Shown here: piece by piece, positions 39,000 to 51,640 of the stretch
Numbering within the stretch: the first letter of the stretch is position 1
Layout of the letters: the number at the start of each line of letters is the position of its first letter
NCBI GenBank assembly: GCA_003342895.1
Contig: PTFA01000020.1
Location: 4,992,605-5,056,604 of the forward strand
Length of the DNA: 64,000 nucleotides
Direction: 5' to 3'
Origin: Casuarius casuarius
Taxonomy: Eukaryota; Chordata; Aves; Casuariiformes; Casuariidae
Notes under the pieces: generated by a model
Database searches by the model: none
Seen by the model: only the letters and a program-made list of their open reading frames with translations
What the model was told of the DNA's origin: nothing
Position numbers and translations under genes: made by a program

Positions 39000-39175
39000 A
39001 CCTGGGAACCACAAATTCCTGGAGGCTGAAAGAATCTTTCTGTGGGTGTATGTCTAAATATTCTTATCTCCTTGCCCAAGCAGCTACTGTTTGCCTTTAT
39101 CAGAAACACAATACCAGGCCAGATGGACCTTTGGTCTCAACCTGTAGACTTGCTTTTATATTCCTAACCAGGAAC
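39000..39175 (+). mobile_element. CR1-like 3' tail relic
   Basis: The block ataccaggccagatggacct, followed by ttggtctcaacctgt and cttttatattcctaac, matches the 3' tail common to old sauropsid CR1 copies (a 'tagatggacctttggtctg...cttatgttc' type ending). It is on the plus strand and short. The upstream boundary is uncertain. Confidence 0.6.
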
Positions 39176-41574
39176 TGAAAGTTGGATCTCCCTCTGGACA
39201 GATGAGAGATTAAGTCAAATCATGGACAGTGAAACTAGCAGGGTCGAAGTCAAAGGTCCAGTTAAGCCTAGAAGCCTCTCTGAGCTGGAGAGGATAAAGC
39301 ATACCTGTTTCTGTGGCCAGTGACAAACAAGAAAGCATTGGGGCAGAAACAGCCCGTGCCTCTAACTTTTCTAAGGCCCAGGCAGGGCTAGACTCCAGGG
39401 GAGAAGAGTGTGCGTGTCAGGTGAGGAGGCATGAGAGTGGGCTGGAGTCGTACACCAGGGACACGGGCCTTCACTCTTCTGCTGTTGGCACTGGGATAGG
39501 AACACAAAAGTGAAGTAGAGGCAAACAGGGATGCAGTAGCAGGACAGGAGATTGCACTTGCTGGTCCAGAGAGACAGAACCACATCACATCCTGCACTGA
39601 ACATCAAACCTTGGTCCTACAGAGCCAGGGCAACAAATGGGCCCCACCACTTCCATTCTCAATCCTGATCCCAGAAAAAGTACCAAGGTGTCACCAAGCA
39701 CTGCAGTACTGTTAAACCTCTAGGGCACGGGATCTGTGGAGTTTTGGGAAGGATCTCACCCTACAGTGAGAGAAGTCTGCAGAGCCAGGTGCCAAGCACC
39801 TGCTGGATACAGAAGACTTCACCTACTCCCTCGGGTCTGCAGACACTGCCTGCCCACACTGTCCCCACATGTGGCAGAACCGCTTGACTCTGGCAGCTGG
39901 CCCTGGGCCGACAAGGAGACCTGCCAGCTGTGAAAGGAAAGTGGAGTGTCACCGTTCTCTCTCCCCACTGCTAAAACTGCAATGCCAGGAGGGTAGAGCT
40001 ACCCCACTTCCAGGGTGCATAACCTGAAAGGAAAAAGCAGGGGAAGGCCAGAAGCAAAGACAGTGTAGAGGGCAGCATGTAACCCCATTTTTATGCATAC
40101 CAAGGTATTGAAGCTATCAGAATATGTGTTTTTAGCATATATATATTTTTCTTTTTGACTCTAGAGCCCTTGCTTTGTAATGATCTAGCTGCTTCCACTT
40201 CTTTTCTCCTCCTACCCCCCTCCATTTCCACTTCATTTTCCTTCTCTCTGTTTAAAAGCAGAGAGATGTTTCCTTTAACTCATCCTCTCTCTCATTTCCC
40301 GTTTCTCCTTGGCGCTGTTAGCACTCTCCTTGGTCCCTTGCCCATCTTCCAAAATATTTAACTGTAAATCAGGTTTCCTTATATGGCAAATGCAGCAACC
40401 ACTGGAGAGAAGGGTGATACCTCTTCCTTCAAACAATTCCTCTTCTCCATTTTTAAAAGAATGAAAATCTTTTACACAAATGATTCATTTCTTTTCAGAG
40501 AATCTTATTGCCATGAATCATTTTTGGTTGCAGAAGCATGAATGTCTTATAGGATAATTAAGTGACCTGTAAAGAGCTCGACTGATATTCATGACTGGCT
40601 ACAGTATTTCAAGTAACTGATAGGAAAGTTTTCTCTTTGGTCATTAAGTGCACAACAATAACCTCCAGCAGTTCATTTCTTTCAGTGCTAAAACCAGGCA
40701 GAGGCAAGACACTTCTGGCTGTGATCTTTCCAGTGAAAAGCAGTCTCAGCCACTGTTTATTACTGTTTAGGGACAAAGAAATTTCTGTTCGTGTTTTTGT
40801 AATCAATGTTGATCTTGCCAAGGCTGTAAGAGCTCAGAATATATTGACTTCCTCTAATTGTATGCAGAAACTGCAGCAAAGAAAAAAAGGAAAAAAAACC
40901 CAACCCCAAACGCTACAAAACTCACAAACTCAAACTCAGCAGAACAGCTGCATTTTCCCCGGGCTTGGTTCCCATACTGTCAGTTTATCAAGCTGCAGAA
41001 CTAACCAACGCTAAGGAACCAACCTGTTGTTATTTATTACTGCTCACCTACAGAAAACAGGCACTTCTCTGAAAGGTTTCCTCAGACCCCAACCCAGCCC
41101 AAGAATAACCTTCTAGGCTTTGTTAGCATAGCCAGGAAAGTACTACATTAGAACTGCAAATTATTTGTACTGAAGGTCTCTCTAGAAATCTCCCCTGTTT
41201 TCTAAACAGTATGCACCTTTAATGACATATCCCACTTGCTATAAATTCTCTATTCTGGAATTTAAATTCTGTGACACTGCAATGCTTTGAGATTTTTTTT
41301 CCACTTACAAGGTGGCCAGACAGGATCCTTCATGCAGGCCTTACAGCTAGAATATGCTCCAACTCATAGTGAAATATGCTACAGAGATAATTTATTAGTA
41401 AAATACAATCTTTACAGAGTTGTGGCAAAACACGCCCACTATCCAAGCAAGAGCTGCTTTGCTATCTTCAGTGGAATTATGCCAAAAGAAAATATGTCTT
41501 AAATAGCATCTTAAGTAGTCACGGTACAGTACAATGCAAACACAATCTAGTTAGCGTGCCTGGTAGTCTTAGAA

Positions 41575-41735
41575 CAGGTATAAATATATTTCCATTTATA
41601 AATGGGGAAACCGGGGCAAATGTGTTTGAATGACTTGACAAAGGTACACTGAAGATAAGGGCAGAGCATCTAATTCCTAGTCATGGCTCCGACAGCCAGC
41701 AGCACCTTTACTCCTCCGAAAAGGAAGGATGAATA
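41575..41735 (+). mobile_element. MIR-like (CORE-SINE/LINE tail) relic
   Basis: The run tttataaatggggaaaccgg, then tgacttgacaaaggtaca and gggcagagcatctaattcct, parallels the classic amniote block 'ttatagatggggaaactgaggc...gtgacttgcccaaggtcacac...ggcagagctgggaat'. It is diverged but keeps order and spacing over about 120 bp on the plus strand. Such relics predate the split of mammals and sauropsids. The family label is tentative. Confidence 0.6.
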
Positions 41736-41819
41736 TGCAGACTGGCTGGAGCTGCATGTGTTTCCTCTGGACAATAAGCAGCACGAGCAGAGGCAGCGCT
41801 CAGGATAGCCCTGCCTGAG

Positions 41820-42300
41820 GTGTCATTTCCTCAGCTGGGCAGGCGGGAATGCAGCAAGAGCTGGGAGATGCTTCCTGGAGAGGCTGCTGTTACCCTGTCT
41901 CTGCCTGGGGACGCGGCATGCTGAGTTTATCACTGTATCTCCATTTTAAACCCTCCTCCCTCCAAGCTACAGATGCCTCCCCAGGTAAGCCAGCGTTTGG
42001 GGGAATCGGGACACTTGCACCGAATATAGGAGAAAAATGTGGTTGGCAGATTGCACTCCAACAACTGCGGAGGACTGCGCCCCTCGCTGTTTGTGACTGC
42101 GCCCCCAACACATGGCACGGGGAAGGGCCAGGGCCAGCGGCCAGGAGGGGAGCTCGGTAGGGAAACTGAGCCAGAACCACAGCCTCTCACTGCAAATAGC
42201 AGGCCAGCTACCTCTAACACGGCTAACTGCCCTAGGGATCTGGAATATCTCCTTCCAAACCTCAGTCCCAAAGCTTGACAACATATGAACACCTTTGGTA
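41820..42300. other. GC- and CpG-richer islet in intron 1
   Basis: This roughly 480-bp stretch is visibly richer in G+C and CpG (gggacgcggc, cggaggactgcgcccctcgc, gcggccaggagg) than its AT-rich surroundings. Overlapping open frames of about 80 to 126 codons exist in several frames on both strands, which is what GC richness produces by chance. No splice-bounded exon or known domain was found. It could be an old regulatory element or simply a local compositional patch. Confidence 0.45.
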
Positions 42301-42750
42301 AAAATGCCATCCACAGGTGTGCAAAGATGCACAGAAAATGCGGAGAGAAAACAAGGAACTCAAATACTCAGCACTGGAAATAACTGGACCTCCTACTTGC
42401 ATAGTTAGATAACTTACATGGAATTATGCTCTGCTAAGGGAGTCACATTTCTGTTTGCATTTTGCAACTTATTATAAACTTTATGAACAAAGAATATTGA
42501 GAACACAGTCAAAATTAGGAAATAGCATGAGATGAGCCACAGAAAAACATGTAGCCATTATTATGCAGATTAATAACAGCTTTTCATCTACATTTAGAGA
42601 CAAAATCAGTCATTTCTTGATGTAGTGACAAATCCTGCTCATTTACTTGTAAAGTCAAAGAAGATATTAAAAAAATATTAGTGGCATATGCAAAATAAAC
42701 AATATTTGACCCAGGAGAGTAAAATATCATTAGGAACTTTCTAAGCCATT

Positions 42751-42779
42751 AAAAAAAGAAAGAGAGAGAGAGAGAGAGA
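42751..42779. repeat. A-rich lead plus (AG)n microsatellite
   Basis: Seven A and gaa precede about nine AG dinucleotides at 42761-42779. This is an ordinary intronic microsatellite. Confidence 0.95.
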
Positions 42780-45700
42780 TGTATACAAAAATCTCATTTT
42801 AACTAAAATACCTGACCTTGAAAATGATATTTCAAACACTTTCAAACACAGCAGAAAATACCCCTCAAACCCAAGAGGCTTCATTTACAAGTGTTGCTGC
42901 AAACTCTTCATTATAGGAAATAGATGGGGAGCAGATGAGTTTTTTTTCAATCACCTGTTCTCACTGCCAGTCCCTATGACTGGGACAACACTGGTTCCCA
43001 GCACAAATCAGAGCAGCTTCAAAGCTCTCCCAGCATTCAGGTGCCGGTGGAAGGCCCCCAAAGGCCACTGTCGCCACTGTCAGGAACCAACACTGCTCGG
43101 ACCCTAGCTTTCTCCTGCCCGTCTCTTGCACCCTGCCCATCTCTCCCAGCATCTCCTCCCTTCAGCAGGTCACCCAGGCAGTCAGCAGTTTCTGCCGAAT
43201 GTTTTCTACCTCAATACTGGGACTATTACGTAGCTCGAACCCTAGCCTGCCTTAGCTTCCCTGTGATCCCCTCTCACCCCTCTTTCAAGGGTTCCCTGAA
43301 AGGCTGAACCGAGGCCGCAGACTGGAGGAAAGGGGACGTGGCGCCACTGCCTGCTGCTGAGAGAGGCACGGGTGCGCACATCCGCTGTCTGCACGCTCAG
43401 ATCTGCCAGCCAAAGCATCTTCACAGCGCATCCGTCTCCCCCCAGAGAACTATAGCAGAGAAGATGAAATTTCAGAAGGGCAGCCCTCAGACACCCTTGT
43501 CTGTAAGTCCAATACAGAAAATTAAAAACAAGATGTTAAGAAAACTCTGATTGAAGCCACATACTACATCACTGGTGACTCCACNTGGGCGGGAGTTGTT
43601 TATTGCTTACAACACAATTGATGACTGAAAGAGCAAAGAGCTAGAAAACGACATAATCCATTTGGTTTGGTTTTGAGCATCGCTGCTGCACATGTTCCAG
43701 TTCAAGTGACCCCCAAACAGCTGGGCAAGAAGCAGGTTCCAGGCAGCAATCCCAGAACATTTTATAATTGCTTCAGGGGATTTCTGCTTTTCTTACTCAG
43801 AGACAACTTCCCCAGAGGTGTAAAAACACCAACTGCTTTTATCACTCCATGTAAGGGGATTAAAAATAACTGATGAGAACAGTGAATGAAAATAGAACAA
43901 AAAAAAGAAAATGTGAAAATGAATGGTAAAAATGAAACAAAAAGACAAATAAGCCAGATCTCGGGCACAGCATCACTGACACTTTAGCGAAACCTCCAGA
44001 AATTGCCAAACACCCCTCAGTGCCACTGGATTTTTATGGGAATTGAAGTTTTGTAAATCTCTACAATATGTGCCATATGTCGTGTCTTTTCCAAGCTGAC
44101 TGAGCCCTGACTTACCCGGTAGCTCCTCATATGGAAGCCGTCCCATACCTTTGAACATACTCTTCCATATAGGGGATGGATAGGTTTGATTAATAGTGGC
44201 ATGTTTGCCATAACTTTAGGTAGTTGCTACCATCTTAAAGACAAACTTCCTAGGGAAGAAAAAGTCTTCAATCGTTATCCTTAGTGTAAATTCTAGGCAC
44301 AAGTCTGAACCATCTTCTTTGTCTCTTCATATTAGCGTGACGGGGATGATGACGCCACAAGTTTCTGTACCTTCTGCAAAAGTGGCAGTCTAGCTTTCAT
44401 GTAGAATTAGCCCTGATTTGTTGTTAACTGGAGATAATGAAATCATTCAGAAAAATACAAAAAAAAAAGTTGATATGTTCTTATTTCTCATTTGCTGCTG
44501 CAAGCATCCAGTTCAAGCAACCCTTCCCTGTATTCCTTCCCATCTCTAGGAAAAACCTACACTCTTCGGGTCCAGCAACAGTATTACACCTGGCCTGCCA
44601 AGGAACCTTACTGACAGCAAGTCCCAGGCGTGTGGGAGGCACAACAGGCAAGACCCCAGAAGCCACAAGCTGCGCAGTATGCAAAGGCAGACCTCCCTAT
44701 GCACACTGTGCTGTGCTATGCTGCATCTCAACAGCTCACTGTGTTGCTGTGGCCTCAAACACTTTCCNGCCCACCAGCTATCTTGTACTGCTTAAGTGGC
44801 AACTAGTGTATTGTTGACTTTTCCTAACAGATCTCCTGACGACTGGACAGAAGGTGGAAAAATCCCGTAGAGCGGTATGACAATACTGCCATGCGGGAAG
44901 CTTTCTGCTCATACCTTGCACTGGTGACAGACTCCTCTCATGGCAACTCTAGAGCAAGTCTGGCTAGGTAAAGGGAGGGAAAGATGAAGCTGAAACTGAG
45001 AACCCAAGGTCCTTAGTCATCTGAAGGGGCAAAACTAAGAAAGGGCGCTGAGGAGCCAGTTATGAGCCCCTGTGCCGGCACTGCAAACACATGGCGCTGG
45101 GAGTCCTTCAGGTCTGTGGGGAGCAGGAAATCGGTTACCCTTTGCATGCCGAAGGCAAGACGACGAGAGGAAGGAAAGGAGGGAGAAACATGCAGCAACA
45201 ACATCAATTGCTTCTCTTTGAAATTTCATCCATCTCAATTCCAGGTTTCTCCATTGCCCCCAGCCCTGTCAAGGCCATAAACCAATTACAAGGGAACATT
45301 TATAGCCTCTGTTTATGGTCTGCAAAGGATGGAAAGACCCGAATTAAATAAATGGAAATCAAGCAAACACCTCAACATAGAGAGAGATGTGGTTTACTTC
45401 ATTTTTCCTCAGATATAAAGAGGAATATAAAGTCTACCGTGCTTTTTCTGTGGAGATCTTTGTTTCCTCAAGAGCCTTATCATGGAAACTTTCCATCCTT
45501 AGGAAAGGGTAGAATGGCTTAATTTTTGTACCTTCCTTTTTTAGGTGGTATTGTTAAAAGCCACTTGAAGCAGGATCTGTCCCACATACTGAAATCAGAG
45601 AGGTAAAAACTAGTAAAAATAAGACCAGAATCAGGGCGAAAATATATTCTTCAGACTGAATAAAATGCACCTCCTTTCTTAAGAAATCAAGTTTTACTTC

Positions 45701-47035
45701 ATTAGTCTCTCTAACGTCACTAGTTTTCAATTCTCCAGCTGTCCATACAATCCCTTAGGGTAAACAACACTTAAAATGTCTAATGTAAAAAGAAAAAAAC
45801 AAGCAGAAAATAAATGTTGGGTCTTTCCTACATTATAAACAGGCATAAGCTTAACTAAAACTGGATTTAGAATTGTTATAGTTGAATTTGCACTGTAAAC
45901 CAGTGCAAACCACATTAGTATTGTTTTTAAGAACATAACTCAAGGGAATGTAAGAGCTCCTAGAGCAAAATAAAACTTCCAGGTCCTCTCCATACATCAC
46001 AGAAAATGTCTGGCAAGCAACAAACTCCATTTTTAACTACAGTGTCAGGGTTTTCTAAAGACAAAATTCAGTAACATTTTGGTTTACCTTATAAGACAGA
46101 CAGAATAAGAGGAATAGAAACATACTTGAGGACAAGCCACCTAAAAATGCTCCTCTTTTTCTTTTTTACTTTAATAAACTCTTATTTTTTCCTTCTTTTG
46201 GGGGGCTTTTCTCCCCTCCAACTGAGCTATTTTGGTGTTGCTAATATTCCTCTGATGGACTGATCAACTGTCAGCTCTGCTTCTAGACAGTCTAAGTAAT
46301 TAACCAACCCGAGCAGTGCTTCACAGAGCAAAGGAAGGTATGGCAACAGCTAAAATTCTCTGTTAACGCCATGCCTACTGAGCTCCCTCTACACCTGTCT
46401 TTCGCGGTATAGAGGTGAGTTGAACCAAACCTGTTAGTCCATCGATTCCACTTTTCTGCATGTTATTCTGTCTAGAAAAGATTGGTTTTGACCCCATGGA
46501 ACGGGTGGATGTTATTCTCTGTAATGGCAACACCATGCTCTTCTACAGTGGCTGTAATCTACTGGGTAAATATCAGCTGAGAGAAGGGCAAAGTGACCAA
46601 AGTCGCGAAGAAAACTGATCACAGAGCTCGGAGCACAGCCCTGGTTGCCTGACTCCCCATGCTCTAGTCCGCAAGTCACACCTTCTGTCTCCGCTAAAGC
46701 ACACAGCAGACCAATCCTACTTACCAATGATTTACAATGCAGAATAAGGAACGTTTTCCGTACATTACATTCTGAACATTTACTTTGTGTAACTCTCAAG
46801 AAATACCTAATAACGTTCCTGAGAAAAGCCCAGCCCAATCTCGTATCACAACAGAGCCTGTTTCTTTTATGAAATAGAGCAATGAAGCAGACCAAGTGGT
46901 GGAGGAAAGTTGCCACAGATCACCTAATGGCTGAGGCCCCCTGAGACAATATGCATTTCCTAATATCTAGATATATAGCTATAAGCAAGACCTTGTTTCT
47001 AGAAGCTAATAAGCCAAACTATGAAAAAAAAAGGA

Positions 47036-47045
47036 GGGGGGGGGG
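47036..47045. repeat. G10 homopolymer
   Basis: Ten consecutive G after an A-rich run, about 60 bp before the old CR1 relic. Confidence 0.9.
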
Positions 47046-47104
47046 ATGGAGGGTGACCCTGAAACCTGGAAAGCAGTTATTCTGGCAGGAGGGCCAGACA
47101 AACA

Positions 47105-47680
47105 AAAACGCACCACATCAGGATGAAGGTCAAGGGTGACCTTGTGGCAAAAAAGCTAATAGGATCCTGGGATTTATAAACAGGAAATAGTGAGCAGAAG
47201 CTAAGAGTAACCGAGAGGAACATGAGAATAATGCAACTGTTCACAGCTGCAGAGAAAACATCTTCTGGAGACTTGAAGAATGCTGACAGTTGAGTTTATT
47301 GAAAACAGGACCAAGAGGTGACTTGATTACAGTGTATATGTGCTCTCGCTGAGAAAAAATAAAGTTTAATAAGATGGCATTTGTCTACTTGGAGAAAGGC
47401 CTGACAAACCAATAGCTAGAGTCTTAAGGTAGACTTTTCAAATCGGAAATAAAACACAAATTTCTGAACTGTGAAGGGGATTGAACAGGGGAGCAGATGA
47501 TTGTGGTCAGTGATAGGTTCTCCATCCCCTAATGCCTAACTTTAAGATAGATTTTTGTCATTGTTGGAACATGCGCTTTGAACTGAGTAACTTANTCAAC
47601 TAGTGCAGGAGAAACTGATTGAAACGTGACTATCTGTGGTAAATAGGTCAGATCAGAAAATCTAAAAATCATTCTGCCAT
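47105..47680 (+). mobile_element. Old CR1 LINE relic, sense on plus strand
   Basis: The order of recognisable blocks matches an ancient sauropsid CR1 3' region. First comes ccttgtggcaaaaaagctaa with tcctgggatttataaacagg, then ccaagaggtgacttgattac with agtgtatatg. Next comes aatcggaaataaaacaca, then gataggttctccatccc and a terminal ggtcagatcagaaaatct. Spacers are shortened and the copy is heavily mutated. No frame is open across it. It belongs to an older layer than the 26.5 kb copy. The edges are estimated by eye; one N lies at 47595. Confidence 0.75.
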
Positions 47681-50600
47681 TTGTTAAATGCACACCCCCA
47701 ACTTTCCAAGAGCTTTGAAACTTAGGGGTGCTAAACTTATCCGGTCTAACTTCAAACACACTCAGCCATAACAAGAACAAAGTTTGACAAAACACGGACG
47801 TTACTGGTTTTCCTTCCACATCGACAAACAGCCAGATAAGTGTTCAGCAAGGCCGGGTACATGTGTGTTTACTTATTATAGCCACTGATACCTGCCATGG
47901 CAACTGTAACTCCCCTTTGCATTTGGATTTACTGAAATTTACTGAGTGTTGAAATGCGATTATTTGACAGGAATTAAAGCTCACCAGACGTTGCTGTTCA
48001 AATCCAAGAGTCTCACTAACGACGCCTTTGTATTTGTTGTAGAGCTGCTCCTCTTTGACTTCGGGAGCAAGACAAGGGAGGCACCGCTAGCTGCATGCTA
48101 CAAAACACCCGCGCAGCCTTTCATAAGGTGATATTCCAACTCCAAGCAGAGAGCAGAAATCCTCATTTAAAACAAGAAACAAAACTAACAAAAACAAACT
48201 GAAAAGAGGAAAAACTCCACAAGTGAAATATAGGAAAAGTGTTTTTTCAGGCTTGAACTAGACAAATGAACCGTGTGAACCCAGAAATAGTTGGCAGTGT
48301 TAGCTAAACCTCAAGCTCTGCAATATACACCCACTCTTAGCTAAAGCTACACATGAAGCCTGAAAATGTTTTGAATATGCAGTCCTTCTCACAGAAGAAA
48401 AAAGAAAAACAATGCTCAACAACATGTGAAAGCCTAAATGCCTTGCAGAAAAATATTTATACTTCTATAGAGGCACAATGTTTATCTCTTCCTATTTCAC
48501 ATGTAGAAGGTCTTTGGAAAGCTTTCCAGTACAATATAAAAAAACAATTATATTCTGCGAGCTTATGCTTATTAAATTTATGTGGAGCTTGGATACACAG
48601 CTTCTTTTAAAAATCTTTATAATGCATACCTTGATATGACAGAATAGTAATACAAATACACCAAAAGTCCATTTGTAATATATGAAAAGCAAATGCCTTA
48701 TAAACCATTTTCCTACATTACAACCAGCAAGGAAAGGTATGTATTTCCATTTGGAAGTGATATGCCTTTTCTCTATAAGGCCAGTTCTGCCTTCAATCAA
48801 ATGAAAGTTAAATCTCCCATTAGCTTAAAATAATGCAGAACTGGGCATCTATTATGTAAGGTCAAACATCCAATTTATGCAGCTTAGATTTAAATCTACA
48901 AATGCCTAAGCAGGGTCCAGTTTTCCAGAGAGGTACACCAAAGAGAAGAAAAGGCACCTACCACCACTGAAAAAGCTGTATATTTTAATTTACACACTGC
49001 TCTTTAGACTACAGGTTTTAAAAGATTGGCTTACAGGCCTTATTTTCTCAGCACAGGATGTGAGCAATTCCCATTGATTTGTGAAGAAGTTACAGACATC
49101 CTGGAGAAAGGGAATAGGGCCCCAAATGCCCCGGCAGGTATAAGAGCAAAACATTTTCTTAAAATGCTACAGTATGTCCCAGTATTTTAAGGGTTGTCCT
49201 TGTCAGCAAAGTAGAACTGCAGGCTTCATGAAATGCCTTATTAAACACAGAGTCTGAAGGAATCACTGCCAGATATATACCCTGGCTAAAACAACTCTGC
49301 AATCTTATTTCAAAGATTTCAAAAAGTTACTTAAAAGGAGTTATAATTATAGAAGAACCTTCCCATTCCAGATAAATCCCTCTTCATCTGCTCAGTGTAT
49401 CCTTTTTTCACTGTCAAACATACGTGGGCATGATGTGAAGAAAAGTATTATAACTCTGATGTGCCTTTCAGACATAATATCTCTGTGTTTCTTTAAAGAT
49501 ACCATTATTTTTATATCACCATTATCAAATCCTATAAAGGTCTATGCTTCATGACTGAACAATATAAAGGAATTAATCTTCCTCATGCTTATATGCAATG
49601 CTTCTTAACCTTTCAAGCATTCTCACTGGAGATAGAGACTTAAGAAAACAAACAATTCAAGTTGAGAAATACATCTGACTGCACTAGGATACATACACAA
49701 CTGAATGTTTCTGTTGCTATATACTACATTAAGAGGAAGAAAATCTTGTGTTTCTTAAAAATGCTATTTATAACATCAGGGCGGTTAGAGTAATCTCCTT
49801 CAGAGAAAATATCAGCACACAGTTTTATTTCAGGCATTTCTCTTTGCAAACATTTTTGGTACACTTCTTGTGAAAATATCTTTATACAGAGGCTCTCAAG
49901 AGTATTACTAAGCAAAGGCTAGAAACAAAATAAATGAAACTCTACTTCTTCCCGCACAAGGAGGTAGTCTGGACATGTAAGCAATGATGTAAAGAAAAGG
50001 CAGCAGAAAACAAGGAGCGTGCAATGTCTTTCCCATTGAAGCTGTGCCTGTATCAGGTGCCAAAGTCCATGGAAAAGAAAACTGAATTCCTGAGAGCCCG
50101 GACTTCTAAAGGATGATAATTTTGACAATGCACGTATATGCATTTATTTTTGTAATGCAAAATTATTGTACTCCGTACATATTTAACAATAATAATGTTG
50201 CTACCTTTGCTCTTCACTGTTCACTGTGTGTCTTCACTCTGTGCCATGGGACAGCAGCACTATTATCCTACTATCTCTCCTGCTAATAGTTCTGATTTTG
50301 CTTAGGTTTGGAACAGTTTTCATGTAGCACATCAGTTTCACAATTCTTGTAACTTTTTTGGAGGTTTGTGGTATAAGGCAGTCCCTGAAAATGCCACTTG
50401 CTTAGGTTAAAGTTGAATCTGAATAAATTCCTTCTCACTTCTCTTTTTGTTTCTGTTCACCCAGTCTTGAAGCAATTCAAGGGCAGCAATTCAGCAAATT
50501 CAGTACTGTTTAAAACAAGAAATGAAGGAACTTCAGAAATAAGAGAAATACCAGAGGTTTTGAAGGAATTTAGGCAAGAAGCAACATACCTTACGTGAAG

Positions 50601-51336
50601 CTACAATTTAAAAAAAGTTTTCCCCAGAAGGTGAGTCTGGCAGTCTCAGAGGTTGGTACATTAAAAGTCAATAAACACAGACCTTCTACTCCACAAATAC
50701 ACTCCAAACGTTTACACTTGGATAGCCACTTCCAGAAACCAGAAGAGAAAGTACAAAAAAGATTTGAAATAGAATGAAATCTTCTGTCATCCAGACAGAA
50801 GCTTTCAATGTTCTTCCAACGCAGGGTCAAGATAACAACAAAGTATATTGACCAAGACTTCAGATTTGTTAGCGAATCCTTTTAGACATTTGTTTCTCTC
50901 TACTGATGACCTACTGTTTTGCTATATGAAGCACTGTCAGGTTACTGACAACAACGTAAGATGGAGTCCCTTGCACAGGATGCAGCAGTCTCTGAAAGTA
51001 TTTGTCTCATCTGCAAACAAAACAAAGCAAAATGCACCTAACTTACTAAAAGACATGCCTTTTACAATCTTGCTGTGTTGTAAAAAATGTTTATGTCTGT
51101 ATAGAATGAGTACCAGTAAGTAAGAACACTCATTTTAATAAAGATATGGATCAAACTTTTGTGCCCTATGAGAACAAAGGAGTTACAGTTGCTCCTGCCT
51201 TGAAGTAAAGAGATGTCCTAGACGACTTTTTGAGGTCCCTTCAAATGCTATTTTTATATTATTCTCAGTTACTAGTTTGCAGCACTTACAGGCATCATCG
51301 TAGCTCCTAAAAATATTTAGTGGATATGTACTTGCC

Positions 51337-51355
51337 AAAAAAAAAAAAAAAAAAA
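51337..51355. repeat. A19 homopolymer
   Basis: Nineteen consecutive A in intron 1, followed by gtagaaaaaac. No adjacent retroposed gene was recognised. Confidence 0.95.
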
Positions 51356-51539
51356 GTAGAAAAAACAATCTAAGTAATGCATTTTTCCTTAGACATTTCT
51401 GTAGCTCAGAAGTTGCTTGAGAGTTTTATCTCACAATCTGGGTATGGTGATTTAACCCTTAGAGGAGAGCGAAGAAAAAATACAGATAGGTTAAACCTAA
51501 TACTCTAAATATAGGATGCCTCAGTATGGCTGAGTCAGT

Positions 51540-51640
51540 GCCCAGGAACTGAAATAAAAGGGTGCTTAGGTGTGCTCCCATTACAATCAATGAGTAGTCT
51601 GATGTAAAATCACGAGATGGAATTAATGTCACCTCAATTN
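51540..51640. repeat. Degenerate interspersed-repeat relic (unknown family)
   Basis: The run gggtgcttaggtgtgctccc, followed by attacaatcaatgagtagtc, combines the 'ttaggtg' and 'cattgaaatcaatggg' words typical of old sauropsid interspersed repeats. It is diverged and ends near an N at 51640. Confidence 0.4.

Noticed and set aside
41890..42332. Three overlapping minus-strand open frames of about 96 to 126 codons, considered as RNF150 exon 1
   Set aside because: None shows a signal peptide followed by PA-domain motifs (such as an NWIALIPKG-type segment), and no donor with the required phase was found.
46512..46916. 134-codon open frame on the minus strand
   Set aside because: Cys-rich by eye but with no zinc-finger spacing, no splice context and no family resemblance; probably chance.
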